Notes: generated by a model not told the origin, from the letters alone. Counted from the first letter of the stretch, positions 46,064-55,592 are shown. The stretch: DNA of 64,000 nucleotides from Petrimonas sulfuriphila (GCA_038561985.1 CP073276.1:1674001-1738000); one strand, 5' to 3'. A program made the numbers and translations.

Positions 46064-46534
46064 ATGGCAATTACTTATATGACCGAAGAAGGTCTTCGAA
46101 AGCTGAAAGAGGAACTTGTGCATATGGAATCCGTACAAAGGCCGGAGATTTCGCGTCAGATTGCTGAAGCACGGGACAAGGGCGATTTATCGGAAAATGC
46201 GGAATACGATGCCGCCAAAGAAGCCCAGGGATTACTGGAGGGAAAAATCGCACAGCTGAAAGGGCTGATTGCCACTGCCCGTATTATTGATGAGAGTGCT
46301 ATCAGCACCGATGAGATTCAGATCATGAACAAGGTGACCATCAAGAACCTGAAAACGAAAAAAGACATGACCTATATGCTGGTGTCGGAAAGCGAAGCAG
46401 ACCTGAAAAGCGGAAAGATCGCTGTGAATACGCCCATTGCGCAAGGCCTGCTGGGTAAAAAGGTAGGAGATAAGGTAGATATCCAGGTGCCGTCGGGTAC
46501 GCTGAGTTTTGAAGTGTTGGATATTTCGATTTAA
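46064..46534 (+). CDS. greA: Transcription elongation factor GreA
   Basis: A 156-residue factor that enters the RNA polymerase secondary channel and triggers cleavage of backtracked RNA. The N-terminal coiled coil (about 1-75) keeps the acidic tip DKGDLSENAEYDAAKE (Asp and Glu at 43-46). The C-terminal FKBP-like domain ends with KVGDKVDIQVPSGTLSFEVLDI. Full length. The HIT gene follows after 4 bp, so they share an mRNA. Confidence 0.97.
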   Translation: MAITYMTEEGLRKLKEELVHMESVQRPEISRQIAEARDKGDLSENAEYDAAKEAQGLLEGKIAQLKGLIATARIIDESAISTDEIQIMNKVTIKNLKTKKDMTYMLVSESEADLKSGKIAVNTPIAQGLLGKKVGDKVDIQVPSGTLSFEVLDISI

Positions 46535-46538
46535 TCAT

Positions 46539-46934
46539 ATGGCAACTATTTTCAGCAGGATCATAGCGGGAGAGATTCCCTCATACAAGATAGCCGAGGA
46601 CGACCGTTTTTTTGCTTTTCTGGATATCAATCCCATGGCGAAGGGGCATGCATTGGTGGTGCCGAAACAGGAGATCGATTATATTTTTGACCTGGACGAC
46701 AGCCTGTTGGCTGGGATGGCCCTTTTTGCCAAAAAAGTGGCTGCAGCTATCCAGGCGGTGATCCCTTGCAGCCGCGTGGGGATGATGGTTATCGGGCTGG
46801 AGGTCCCGCATGCGCACATACACCTGATCCCCATTCAGAAGGAGGGAGACATGAGCCTGGCCAATCCGCGGATCCGGCTTTCGAAAGAAGAGTTTGCGGA
46901 GATTGCCGAAAAAATAAGCAGCCGGATTAACTGA
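46539..46934 (+). CDS. HIT family protein (nucleotide hydrolase/transferase)
   Basis: A 131-residue histidine-triad protein, probably hydrolysing adenosine-type phosphoramidates or dinucleoside phosphates. The N-terminal IFSRIIAGEIPSYKIAEDD and C-terminal HAHIHLIP (His triad, about 98-105) identify the family. The start is taken at 46539, 4 bp after the greA stop; an upstream in-frame Met overlaps greA and is unlikely. Confidence 0.93.
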   Translation: MATIFSRIIAGEIPSYKIAEDDRFFAFLDINPMAKGHALVVPKQEIDYIFDLDDSLLAGMALFAKKVAAAIQAVIPCSRVGMMVIGLEVPHAHIHLIPIQKEGDMSLANPRIRLSKEEFAEIAEKISSRIN

Positions 46935-46952
46935 TTCCCCGCCCCGCCGGCC

Positions 46953-47906
46953 TTATATCTTCCTAATCCTTACTCCCCTCACGAAGTGGTGCTCGCTCTT
47001 TTCCAATATCAGGTCGGCACGGAAACGGGTGGGGAGAATGTTTTGCTCCAGGTTGGGCAGGTTTATCTCCTCCCACACTTCGTTGGCAAACTTCATCAAC
47101 TCTTCTTCCCGGTACGAGGCATATTGATGAAAATAGGATTCGGGATTGGTAAATGCTGTTTTTTGTAGTGTCTTGAACCGTTCGAGGTACCATTGCCGGA
47201 TATCTTTTTCAGCCGCATCCACATAAATGGAGAAATCAAAAAAATCGGAGACGAACAGCCGCCTTCGGGGTTTCTTATTGAGAGATACCTGCAAGACGTT
47301 GATGCCTTCCACGATCAGGATATCAGGCTTACCGATCTGCTGAATCTCGTTGGGAATAATATCGTAATACAGGTGCGAATAGACGGGAGCCTCCAGCGTT
47401 TCCCTTCCCGACTTCACCCCGGCCAGAAAAGCAAGGAGGTTTTTAGCATCGTAACTTTCGGGGAATCCCTTTTTGTTTAAAATCCCCCGCTTCTCAAGTT
47501 CCGCGTTCGGGTATAGGAACCCGTCGGTGGTGATCAACTCTACTTTCGGTTTTTCGGGGAGCATCGACAGGAGTTTCTGCAGCACCCGGGCGGTGGTGCT
47601 TTTGCCCACGGCCACGCTTCCCGCTATGCCGATGATGTAGGGAATGGTCTGGCTCGAATTCCTGAAAAACTCTTCCCGTTCGTGGTGCAGGTTCCGGTAA
47701 TGCGTGATGTGGATTTGCAGCAACCGGATAAGCGGGATATAGATCTCTTCCACTTCCTCCACGGTAAGCGGTTCGTTCAGTGCCTGCAACTGTGTCAGGT
47801 CGATACCCGCAATCGGGAATTCGGGGTGGTCTTCAAGCATGCTCCATTCCTGGCGTGTAAAGCTCCGGAACGGCGAGTAAGTTACTTCGTAAGGTTTAAA
47901 AATCAT
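46953..47906 (-). CDS. coaA: Pantothenate kinase type I
   Basis: A 317-residue kinase performing the first step of coenzyme A synthesis. Walker A is GSVAVGKST (about 94-102); KVELITTDGFLYPN and DILIVEGINVLQ are family motifs. I take MIFKPYEV at 47906 rather than the Met at 47930, because the TATCTTTG box (47928-47935, minus) is 22 bp before it and would lie within the longer frame. Most Bacteroidetes use type III CoaX, so a type I enzyme is worth noting, although it is known in some. Confidence 0.95.
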   Translation of the reverse strand: MIFKPYEVTYSPFRSFTRQEWSMLEDHPEFPIAGIDLTQLQALNEPLTVEEVEEIYIPLIRLLQIHITHYRNLHHEREEFFRNSSQTIPYIIGIAGSVAVGKSTTARVLQKLLSMLPEKPKVELITTDGFLYPNAELEKRGILNKKGFPESYDAKNLLAFLAGVKSGRETLEAPVYSHLYYDIIPNEIQQIGKPDILIVEGINVLQVSLNKKPRRRLFVSDFFDFSIYVDAAEKDIRQWYLERFKTLQKTAFTNPESYFHQYASYREEELMKFANEVWEEINLPNLEQNILPTRFRADLILEKSEHHFVRGVRIRKI

Positions 47907-48056
47907 AAGTATGCCATTTTCTCGTTGCAAAGATAAGACGGTTTTCTTTTACGGGCATTTTTTTGCCTAAAAAATCCGGATGTAGTTTTTTGTGTGCTGT
48001 TTAAACTTTATTCGGTTTCAATTGTCTTTAACCTATAACTAAAACCAAACATGATT

Positions 48057-48620
48057 ATGAAAAAGTTTTTCTTTACCTTAGCATTAACCGTAGCCTCCCT
48101 AACACTGTTTGCTCAGAACTTCGATGTTTTCGTTACCCACATGAACGAATACACAAGGCGTTACGGCAACACCGAAATCGCCGGCCTGTACAACAATTAC
48201 TACGGTGTTCCGGAGTCCACGCTGAACCTGTATTACAGCGATTTTGGGAACAATTGGGGGAATGTGGCTTTGGGCCTTGAATTGAGCGGGATCTTCGGTA
48301 TCCCGATGCCCGATGTTTTTGGCATTTACCGCGAAGGGGTTTCCAACGGACAAGGCTGGGGAGTGATGGCCAAACGATACGGCATCAAACCCGGGTCGGC
48401 CGCGTTCCACAGGATGAAGAACACCCTGGGTAAATCGCACCGCGATTGGGGCGGTATATTTGGGGACTACGGTAAAACCAAAAATCCACGGGTTGCCGGA
48501 AGAGGGGGATATATTTTTGATACGGGTGTAGTGAAATCCAAAGGCGGAAAGGCGGACAAACGGTTCGAAAAACAGGTCAGGAAGATGAATAAAAACAACA
48601 ATAAGAGGGGAAAAAGATAA
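48057..48620 (+). CDS. Secreted hypothetical protein, Lys/Gly-rich tail
   Basis: A 187-residue protein with a clear signal peptide (MKKFFFTLALTVASLTLFAQ). The frame opens at 48051 with an extra Met-Ile; 48057 gives the more usual start. Mature protein: NFDVFVTHMNEYTRRYGN, then a Gly/Asn/Trp-rich middle (NNWGNVALGLELSGIFGIPM) and a strongly basic C-terminus (KKGG, KKNNNKRGKR-type residues). I do not recognise it. It stands alone between coaA and htpG with no partner gene. Confidence 0.65.
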   Translation: MKKFFFTLALTVASLTLFAQNFDVFVTHMNEYTRRYGNTEIAGLYNNYYGVPESTLNLYYSDFGNNWGNVALGLELSGIFGIPMPDVFGIYREGVSNGQGWGVMAKRYGIKPGSAAFHRMKNTLGKSHRDWGGIFGDYGKTKNPRVAGRGGYIFDTGVVKSKGGKADKRFEKQVRKMNKNNNKRGKR

Positions 48621-48651
48621 TAATCCTTTCCCCCCTGCGTTGTTTTTGTGA

Positions 48652-50541
48652 TTACAGAAGCTCCACGCTTCTTTTGATGAAGTTGCTCAAGGCTTCCCCC
48701 CTGAGCATCCCGTTGGAGAGCAGCGCCAGGTCGATAACCTGTTTCAGTCTGGCGTTTTCCGACGCAAATGCCGTTGTCTCTTCCTTCGATTTATCTTTGA
48801 CCTCACCGAGAAGTTGTTTGGCAATCGGATGGTCCATGTTTACAATTACCTGGAACATGTCGGGCATCTCTCCGTAGAAAGCCATCCCCGGCTGCATGGC
48901 CGACATCTCCTTCATCCTTCGTGAAAATTCGTTTTGGGTGATCTGAACCGGCCGTGTGGTTTCGCCCAGCGATTTGAAGTCGACGTTGAACTCTGTCTTG
49001 TCGATGTTGGGAAGCAGTGATTGGATGGCTTCCGTCAGGTTCTCCTTCTCCTTGTCGGACAATTCCACGGAGGTTTTTTCGTCTTTCTCGATGATGTGCT
49101 CCACCGTGTCGCTGTCAACGCGTACGAAACGGGTTTTCTCCAGCTTCTGTTCGAGAAGTCCCAGCCAATGCACATCCAGCTGCCCGTCCATCATCAGCAC
49201 GTCGTACCCTTTCCCTTTGGCGGCATCGATAAAGGTGTACTGGTCTTCCTTGTTGTTGGCATACAGGTACACCAGGGTGCTGTTCTTGTCGGTCTGGCTG
49301 CTTTCGGTAAGGGCCTTGTACTCGTCCAGCGTGAAGTACTTGTTGTCGGTGTTCTTGAGCAGTGCAAACTTGGAAGCCCTGTCGTAAAAACGCTCTTCGG
49401 TAAGCATGCCGTATTCAACGAAAATTTTCAGGCTATCCCATTTCTCTTCGAGCTGCGTACGTTCCTTTTTGAAAATCTCCTCCAGCTTGTCGGCCACCTT
49501 CTTGGTGATGTGGTTCGAGATCTTCTTCACGTTGTTATCGCTTTGCAGGTATGAGCGCGACACGTTGAGCGGGATATCGGGCGAGTCGAGGACACCGTGA
49601 AGCAACGTCAGAAACTCGGGGACAATCCCTTCCACCGAATCGGTCACGAAAACCTGGTTGCTGTATAGCTGTATCTTGTTCCGTTGCAACTCTATGTTGT
49701 TTTTGACCTTCGGGAAATAAAGGATTCCCGTGAGGTTAAACGGATAATCCACGTTCAGGTGGATCCAGAAGAGCGGTTCGTCCATGCTCATCGGATAGAG
49801 CTTGCGGTAAAAATCGCGGTAATCCTCGTCTTTTAACCCAACAGGTTTTTGTTTCCAGAGCGGATTCACATCGTTGATAACGTTATCTTCTTCGGTATCC
49901 ACGTACTTTCCGTCTTTCCACTCCTGTTTCTTCCCAAAAACGATAGGAACCGGTAAAAACTTACAGTACTTGTCCAGCAACGATTCAATCTTGCTCTTTT
50001 CCAGGAACGCCTCGTTCTCTTCGTCAATGTAGAGTATAATGTCCGTGCCGCGGCCGGTTTTGTCCGCCTCCTCCATCTTGTAGGCCGGATCGCCTTCGCA
50101 CGACCATTTCACCGCAGGTTCCTCCTTGTAGGATTTGGTGACGATCTCCACCTTCTTAGACACCATGAACGAGGAATAAAAACCCAGCCCGAAATGCCCG
50201 ATAATGGCATTGGCATTGTCCTTGTACTGATCGAGGAAATCGTTGGCCGAGGAAAGCGCTATCTGGTTGATGTACTTGTCCACTTCGTCAGCCGTCATTC
50301 CGATCCCGCGATCGGAGATGGTCAGCGTTTTGGTATCCTTATCGATAACTACCCTGACGGATAAATCGCCCGGGTCACCTTTGAATTCTCCTACATCCGA
50401 CAATGTTTTCAGCTTTTGCGTAGCATCCACTGCGTTGGAGATAACTTCACGAAGAAAAATTTCGTGGTCACTGTAAAGAAATTTCTTGATGATGGGGAAA
50501 ATATTTCCGGTTGTTACCCCAATTTGTCCTTCTTTTATCAT
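48652..50541 (-). CDS. htpG: Chaperone HtpG (Hsp90)
   Basis: A 629-residue Hsp90 of the cytoplasm. N-terminal ATPase domain (about 1-220): ISNAVDATQKL with the catalytic Glu in REVISNAVDA, DRGIGMTADEVDKYI, GHFGLGFYSSFMV. The middle domain has NVSRSYLQSDNNVKKI with the gamma-phosphate Arg. The C-terminal dimerisation domain is complete, ending in NFIKRSVELL. No MEEVD tail, as expected in bacteria. Confidence 0.97.
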   Translation of the reverse strand: MIKEGQIGVTTGNIFPIIKKFLYSDHEIFLREVISNAVDATQKLKTLSDVGEFKGDPGDLSVRVVIDKDTKTLTISDRGIGMTADEVDKYINQIALSSANDFLDQYKDNANAIIGHFGLGFYSSFMVSKKVEIVTKSYKEEPAVKWSCEGDPAYKMEEADKTGRGTDIILYIDEENEAFLEKSKIESLLDKYCKFLPVPIVFGKKQEWKDGKYVDTEEDNVINDVNPLWKQKPVGLKDEDYRDFYRKLYPMSMDEPLFWIHLNVDYPFNLTGILYFPKVKNNIELQRNKIQLYSNQVFVTDSVEGIVPEFLTLLHGVLDSPDIPLNVSRSYLQSDNNVKKISNHITKKVADKLEEIFKKERTQLEEKWDSLKIFVEYGMLTEERFYDRASKFALLKNTDNKYFTLDEYKALTESSQTDKNSTLVYLYANNKEDQYTFIDAAKGKGYDVLMMDGQLDVHWLGLLEQKLEKTRFVRVDSDTVEHIIEKDEKTSVELSDKEKENLTEAIQSLLPNIDKTEFNVDFKSLGETTRPVQITQNEFSRRMKEMSAMQPGMAFYGEMPDMFQVIVNMDHPIAKQLLGEVKDKSKEETTAFASENARLKQVIDLALLSNGMLRGEALSNFIKRSVELL

Positions 50542-50895
50542 ACTATAATACTATATGGTGTTAATTTTAATCTTTCAAATTATTTGCAAATAGTATGCCA
50601 TAAAAATGCCGGCTAACCTGCCTTAATCCGGCTTATTTAGACGTGATCTAAAATCACCGTTCCGCTGGAAATATTGCGTTTTTAGATTATCCAAATCACG
50701 ATATAAATATTATTTATCGATCATGTGTGGAGAAAATCCCCACATGAAATATGTGTAACGTGCTGAATAACAAATCGAAAAATGATTTGGGCTGATTTGT
50801 TAACACTAATTAATTGTTTTTGAAATAAAAAAATGTTCACGGAGTAAATTATGTTATTATATTTGCAAAAGACAACACAATCAAAAATTAAAGCT
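50542..50895. other. Intergenic region between htpG and the sigma factor gene
   Basis: 354 bp, AT-rich. It holds a hairpin CATGTG-t-GGA / TCC-c-CACATG (50722-50746) that lacks a T run. It also carries the sigma factor's -7 box TATATTTG (50858-50865), 31 bp before the chosen start. I see no gene in it. Confidence 0.5.
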
Positions 50896-51414
50896 ATGAA
50901 GTCAAAAAGTTCTTTCGAAAACAGATTGCTGGGCTTGCAGGATAATATGTTTAACTTCGCATTAACTTTAACAGCAGATCGGGAAGATGCAAAAGATCTT
51001 TTGCAGGAAACAACTCTCCGGGTTTTGGACAACCGGGAAAAGTATTACGAGAACGTCAATTTTAAAGGATGGGTTTTCACCATCATGCACAATATATTTG
51101 TGAATAACTACCGCAAAATTGTCAGAAGCCAGACAATTATCGACAAAACAGAGAATTTGTATCACCTGAACCTGCCACAGGATTCCGGGTTCAATACTCC
51201 CGACGGAGCCTACACCATCAAGGAGATCAACAAGGCCATTGCCAGCTTCACCGATGAATACAAAGTTCCCTTCTCCATGCACGTTTCCGGATATAAGTAC
51301 GAAGAAATTGCGCAACACCTGGGGCTTCCCATCGGCACGGTTAAAAGCCGGATCTTTTTCGCCCGCAAACGCTTGCAGGAGATGCTGAAGGATTTCCGGT
51401 TCTATACGGAATAA
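50896..51414 (+). CDS. ECF-type RNA polymerase sigma factor
   Basis: A 172-residue sigma-70 family protein with only regions 2 and 4. Region 2 (about 10-75): FNFALTLTADREDAKDLLQETTLRVLDNREKY, KGWVFTIMHNIFVNNYRK. Region 4 (about 115-165): YKYEEIAQHLGLPIGTVKSRIFFARKRLQEML. The frame is open to 50851, but the -7 box at 50858-50865 supports the Met at 50896 (MKSKSSFENR). No anti-sigma gene is adjacent, so the signal is unknown. Confidence 0.92.
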   Translation: MKSKSSFENRLLGLQDNMFNFALTLTADREDAKDLLQETTLRVLDNREKYYENVNFKGWVFTIMHNIFVNNYRKIVRSQTIIDKTENLYHLNLPQDSGFNTPDGAYTIKEINKAIASFTDEYKVPFSMHVSGYKYEEIAQHLGLPIGTVKSRIFFARKRLQEMLKDFRFYTE

Positions 51415-51429
51415 AACGGACCCCTTATA

Positions 51430-51468
51430 AAAAAACCCCTTTGGCCATTTGAACCATAGGGGTTTTTT
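51430..51468 (+). terminator. Terminator after the sigma factor gene
   Basis: AAAAAACCCCT / AGGGGTTTTTT with a 17-base loop that has an inner TTGG...CCA pairing (51441-51456), and a run of six T. It starts 15 bp after the stop codon. Confidence 0.88.
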
Positions 51469-51525
51469 GTTGTTATAGGTACCTGTACGGCTTTGTGCCC
51501 TCCTTACTCATAAAACTAGTTGTTA

Positions 51526-52461
51526 ATGGAAGTTGTTTGGTTATTGGTTTCACTCGTCATACTTTATTTCGGAGCTGAATGGCTCGTGTCAGGTGCATCG
51601 TCCTTTGCTGCCCGGTTGGGTGTCAGCCCGTTGATTATCGGGCTGACCATTGTTTCCATGGGGACGAGCGCTCCCGAGCTGGTGGTTAGCGTAAAAGCCG
51701 CGATGAACGGGCAAAGCGCCTTGTCGATTGGAAATGTACTGGGTTCCAACCTGTTTAATGTCGGAATCATTTTGGGCATTTCGGCGCTTATCTATCCGCT
51801 GGCCATTAAAAGGCAGCTGTTGAAGTTCGACGCTCCGGTTATGGTACTCACAGCGGTACTGTTCTTCGTGTTGTTTCTCGACGGTAGGATTTCGTCTGTC
51901 GAAGCTTTTCTCTTCGTGTTCCTCTTTGTGGCCTACATGGCCTATCTTTTTGTTACTTCGCTGAAAAACAAGAACCGGGCCAGCGAGGGAGACGAAGTCA
52001 TCAAACAATTCAAACATTGGGCGATAGACGTACTGCTGATCGCACTGGGGTTTGCGGGACTGGTCTACGGTTCAAACCTGTTGGTGGACAATGCCATTAT
52101 CATCGCCCAGAAATTAGGTATGTCGGAAGCCTTGATCGGGCTGACCATTGTTGCTGTTGGCACCAGCATGCCGGAACTGGCCACGTCTGTGGTGGCCGCC
52201 CTGAAAAAACGTTCCGATATTGCTATCGGGAACGTGGTGGGGTCCAATATCTTCAACCTCCTGTTGATTTTGGGTGTTGCCGGCGTTATTTATCCGATCG
52301 AGACCCCAGACATCAACATTATGGACAGCCTGTTCGTTGTCGGCATCAGCGCGCTGCTGTGGTTTTTCATGAAGATAGGTACCCGCGTAAGGCGCTGGCA
52401 GGGAACTATTTTCCTGGGCGTTTACCTGGTCTATTTCCTGATTAAGTTTGCTACGCTGTAG
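51526..52461 (+). CDS. Calcium/sodium antiporter (YrbG family)
   Basis: A 311-residue inner-membrane exchanger with about ten helices. The two inverted alpha repeats carry the cation-binding motifs GLTIVSMGTSAPELVVSV (about 42-59) and GLTIVAVGTSMPELATSV (about 205-222), each followed by GNVLGSNLFN or GNVVGSNIFN. I start at the ATG 51526, since an upstream TTG at 51520 is a weaker choice. The MltF-like gene follows after 23 bp. Confidence 0.93.
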   Translation: MEVVWLLVSLVILYFGAEWLVSGASSFAARLGVSPLIIGLTIVSMGTSAPELVVSVKAAMNGQSALSIGNVLGSNLFNVGIILGISALIYPLAIKRQLLKFDAPVMVLTAVLFFVLFLDGRISSVEAFLFVFLFVAYMAYLFVTSLKNKNRASEGDEVIKQFKHWAIDVLLIALGFAGLVYGSNLLVDNAIIIAQKLGMSEALIGLTIVAVGTSMPELATSVVAALKKRSDIAIGNVVGSNIFNLLLILGVAGVIYPIETPDINIMDSLFVVGISALLWFFMKIGTRVRRWQGTIFLGVYLVYFLIKFATL

Positions 52462-52484
52462 CGGTTTCAATATCACTGACGGAT

Positions 52485-53867
52485 ATGTTCAACCCCGGCC
52501 GTATCTTATTTGTCTTTATCCTGCTCCTCCTGTCTTGCAACAGGTCCAAGGAAGCAGGCTATGATTTTCCGCAGATCGCCGCGAAGGATACGCTCCGGGT
52601 GATCACGCTCAACACCTCCACCTCCTATTTTATTTACCGCGACCAGGAGATGGGGTATCACTACGAGATGATTAAAAGTTTTGCCGATGAGCATGGGCTG
52701 GAACTGCAGGTTGTAGTGGCCCAAAATACTTCGGCGCTTATTCAGTTGCTTCTCAACAACAGCGGCGACGTGGTTGCTTACAGCGTACCGGTAGAAAATG
52801 CATTGAAAGACTCAGTGTTGTATTGTGGGTTGTCGGAGGTTTCCCACCAGGTAGTGGTGCAACGTGCCGAACGCGATGATACCGTATTACAGGATGTGAC
52901 GGAACTGATTGGCAGGGATATCTATGTGCTGCGCGGTTCCAAGTACGAGCAGCGGATGAACAACCTGAACCAGGAACTGGGAGGCGGGCTACGCCTCCGG
53001 TATGCGGACAGGGATACGCTGGTGGAGGAAGACCTGATCCGCATGGTATCGGGAGGTGAGATCCGGTACACCGTTGCCGACGAGTATGTGGCGCGGCTCA
53101 ACCATACCTACTTCCGGAACATCGATGTAGGGCTGAAGGTCAGTTTCGATCAGCGGACCTCGTGGGCAGTCCGGAAAGACACCCCTGTCCTTGCCGATTC
53201 GCTGACTGCCTGGTTCGGCAGGGTCAACCGGGCACCCCATTACCTGCGGCTGACGAAGCGTTATTTCGAGGAAGCCAAGGGTTTCCATGCCGATAATCAA
53301 TCTACTTTTGTCGCGATGCTGGCTCCCGGGCAAATTTCCCCGTGGGACGCCTACTTCAAGCAGTACGGCAAGCAGTACGGCGTGGACTGGCGGTTGCTGG
53401 CCTCCGTGTCGTACCACGAGTCCACGTTCGATCCCGACGGCCAGTCGTGGGCCGGAGCCGGCGGGTTGATGGGGTTGATGCCGGCCACGGCGGCAGCCTT
53501 GGGTATAGCCGGAAACGATCTGTATATACCCGAGACGAACATCCGTGCGGGAGCCGAATACCTGAAAATGCTGATCGATACGTTCTCCTCCGTTGGAAAC
53601 GAGACGGAGCAGGTGAAGATGGCGTTAGCGTCCTACAACGGCGGGATCGGGCACATCGCCGATGCCCGTGCGCTGGCCGAGAAGTACGCTGCCGACAAGA
53701 ACGTGTGGGACGGGAACGTGGAGCGGTTCATCCAGTTAAAACGGCTGGAGCAATATTACAACGACCCGGTTTGCAAAGCCGGTTATTTTCGCGGCGACGA
53801 AACCGTGAATTACGTGCGCGACGTGATCAGCCGCTGGCAGGCATATAAATCATTATCTTCATTATAA
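52485..53867 (+). CDS. MltF-like lytic transglycosylase lipoprotein
   Basis: A 460-residue lipoprotein (lipobox FILLLLSC). Residues about 35-265 form an SBP_bac_3 amino-acid-binding-type domain (TLRVITLNTSTSYFIY; PVENALKDSVLY). Residues about 290-440 are an SLT lysozyme-like domain with catalytic Glu312 in YHESTF and GLMGLMPATAAALGI, ALASYNGGIGHI. The layout is that of E. coli MltF, which cleaves peptidoglycan and is controlled by its first domain. Possibly co-transcribed with the antiporter. Confidence 0.93.
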   Translation: MFNPGRILFVFILLLLSCNRSKEAGYDFPQIAAKDTLRVITLNTSTSYFIYRDQEMGYHYEMIKSFADEHGLELQVVVAQNTSALIQLLLNNSGDVVAYSVPVENALKDSVLYCGLSEVSHQVVVQRAERDDTVLQDVTELIGRDIYVLRGSKYEQRMNNLNQELGGGLRLRYADRDTLVEEDLIRMVSGGEIRYTVADEYVARLNHTYFRNIDVGLKVSFDQRTSWAVRKDTPVLADSLTAWFGRVNRAPHYLRLTKRYFEEAKGFHADNQSTFVAMLAPGQISPWDAYFKQYGKQYGVDWRLLASVSYHESTFDPDGQSWAGAGGLMGLMPATAAALGIAGNDLYIPETNIRAGAEYLKMLIDTFSSVGNETEQVKMALASYNGGIGHIADARALAEKYAADKNVWDGNVERFIQLKRLEQYYNDPVCKAGYFRGDETVNYVRDVISRWQAYKSLSSL

Positions 53868-53876
53868 TCATAAAAT

Positions 53877-53907
53877 TTTGATTTTTCCGAACTTTATTGT
53901 ATTTTTG
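53877..53907 (+). promoter_or_regulatory. Promoter of the DUF4143 ATPase gene
   Basis: TTTG (53877-53880), 19 bp, then TATTTTTG (53900-53907): full match to the Bacteroidetes -33/-7 consensus. RNA start is near 53914, 71 bp before the ATG. Confidence 0.75.
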
Positions 53908-53984
53908 ACCGAAAATACAACAACTCGTCTTTACATGTGACCCGTCTCATTTTCCAGTTTACGCTGAAGACTAAAAATAATTTC

Positions 53985-55280
53985 ATGAAACGAAAAATAA
54001 GCAAAGCTCTGGCCGATTGGAAAAACAATCCCAAAAGGATGCCGCTCATCGTTAATGGTGCACGCCAGGTTGGTAAAACTTATATCATCAATCAATTTGG
54101 AAGAGAACACTATTCGGATGTACTTTATCTCAATTTGGAGATCGAAGAACAATTTTGCCTGTTTCTTGAGACCGAGATATCACCCCGGAAAATTGTGCAG
54201 TACCTCGAAGCCGTCAAAGGAATCAAGGTCGTTGCAGGCAGTACGTTGATTTTCTTTGACGAGATACAGGTCAGTGAGCGGGCGATCACCTCGTTGAAAT
54301 ATTTTTGCGAAGATGCGCCTGAGCATCACATCATCGCTGCCGGCTCCCTGCTCGGTATTGCCCTCAATCGCGATAAATACTCTTTCCCGGTGGGTAAAGT
54401 GCAGCAGATAAACATGTTTCCGCTTGACTTCGAGGAATATTTATGGGCAATGGACAGAGCACTATTGTCGAAAGAGATCGAAGAACATTTCGTAAGTAAC
54501 GAGGCCATGTCCGAAGCTCTTCATGCCGTTGCGTTGGATTATTACCGTCAATATATGATTGTCGGAGGAATGCCAGCCGCGGTGACTTCGTTTGTTGATA
54601 CACAAAGTTTTCATGATGTGCAATTGATCCAAAACGGTATCATTCAGCAGTACATTGCGGATATGTCAAAATATGCCACTGCGGCAACAAGTGTCAAGAT
54701 CAGGGCTTGTTATAATTCCATTCCGGCGCAGTTGGCAAAAGAGAACAACAAGTTTCAATATAAGATTGTACAACGCGGAGGCACTGCCACAATTTTCGGA
54801 GAATCGATAGAGTGGCTTCAATTTGCGGGAATTGTGCTCAAATGTCAAAAGTTGGAACATGGGTTTATACCGGTCAGTGCTTATGCCGACTTATCCAATT
54901 TCAAATTATACATGGGCGATATCGGAATGCTCACGTTGCACTCCAGGATACCGTTACAGGTCTTGTTATCGCCTGTTGAAGCGGATAATATTTTTCTCGG
55001 TTCCATGGCCGAGAATTATGTAGCACAGGCATTGGCCGCCAAAGGGGTTGATCTGTTCTATTGGCAAAGCGAGGGCAAGGCAGAAATCGATTTTGTTTTA
55101 CAAAATGATGACGGTGTTGTTCCGGTAGAAGTAAAAAAAGGATACCTGAACCGTTCCCGAAGCCTATCACTTTTTGCAAAGAGATACCATTCGCCATACG
55201 CTATTCGGATCAGTAAAAAGAATTTTGGTTTTGAGAACGATGTGAAATCTGTTCCTCTCTATGCAGCATTTTGCATATGA
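53985..55280 (+). CDS. AAA_14/DUF4143 ATPase
   Basis: A 431-residue protein. The AAA_14 domain comes first (Walker A GARQVGKT at 25-32, Walker B STLIFFDEIQ near 86-95). DUF4143 is at about 190-390; its C-terminal part (YWQSEGKAEIDFVLQNDDGVVPVEVKKG) resembles a PD-(D/E)xK nuclease core with D, E and VEVKKG. The frame begins with GTG at 53937, but MKRKISKALADWK at 53985 is the family start. Many copies occur per genome in Bacteroidetes; function unknown, possibly DNA-related or mobile. Confidence 0.9.
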   Translation: MKRKISKALADWKNNPKRMPLIVNGARQVGKTYIINQFGREHYSDVLYLNLEIEEQFCLFLETEISPRKIVQYLEAVKGIKVVAGSTLIFFDEIQVSERAITSLKYFCEDAPEHHIIAAGSLLGIALNRDKYSFPVGKVQQINMFPLDFEEYLWAMDRALLSKEIEEHFVSNEAMSEALHAVALDYYRQYMIVGGMPAAVTSFVDTQSFHDVQLIQNGIIQQYIADMSKYATAATSVKIRACYNSIPAQLAKENNKFQYKIVQRGGTATIFGESIEWLQFAGIVLKCQKLEHGFIPVSAYADLSNFKLYMGDIGMLTLHSRIPLQVLLSPVEADNIFLGSMAENYVAQALAAKGVDLFYWQSEGKAEIDFVLQNDDGVVPVEVKKGYLNRSRSLSLFAKRYHSPYAIRISKKNFGFENDVKSVPLYAAFCI

Positions 55281-55292
55281 CAATAGGTGAGG

Positions 55293-55535
55293 TTATTTTT
55301 TTCGGGTCAGTTTCTTCCAGACCGTTTCTTTCTGTGCATTCACAAAAGTGGCTTCGTCCGCTAGAGTGATTCTGCCGCTCACAATTGTTCCGGTTATCAC
55401 GCTTTCTTCCGCATTTTCCGGTGTCAGTACAACCGTTGGATAGGTGATATCGCCCTCCTTGTCACATCCGCTAAAGCATACTCCTCCCATCACCAGGATT
55501 AACATTGTTAAGAATTGCGCGCTTTTCTTTCTCAT
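55293..55535 (-). CDS. Small lipoprotein, possibly truncated
   Basis: An 80-residue protein with a lipoprotein signal (LILVMGGVCFSGC). The mature part (GDITYPTVVLTPENAEESVI) looks like the N-terminal linker of a larger surface protein and stops abruptly at KKLTRKK. The frame is open to 55625, but MRKKSAQF at 55535 gives the normal signal. It converges with the ATPase gene 12 bp away. No family recognised; a short remnant of a longer gene is possible. Confidence 0.5.
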   Translation of the reverse strand: MRKKSAQFLTMLILVMGGVCFSGCDKEGDITYPTVVLTPENAEESVITGTIVSGRITLADEATFVNAQKETVWKKLTRKK

Positions 55536-55592
55536 GATACCTCTGTTTATTCCGTAAAAGTATACATTTTTAACAAAACAGGCAATACCTTC

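Noticed and set aside
47956-47973. GGCA-T(6)-TGCC inverted repeat upstream of coaA
   Set aside because: Only 4-bp arms around a homopolymer run; expected by chance in AT-rich intergenic DNA.
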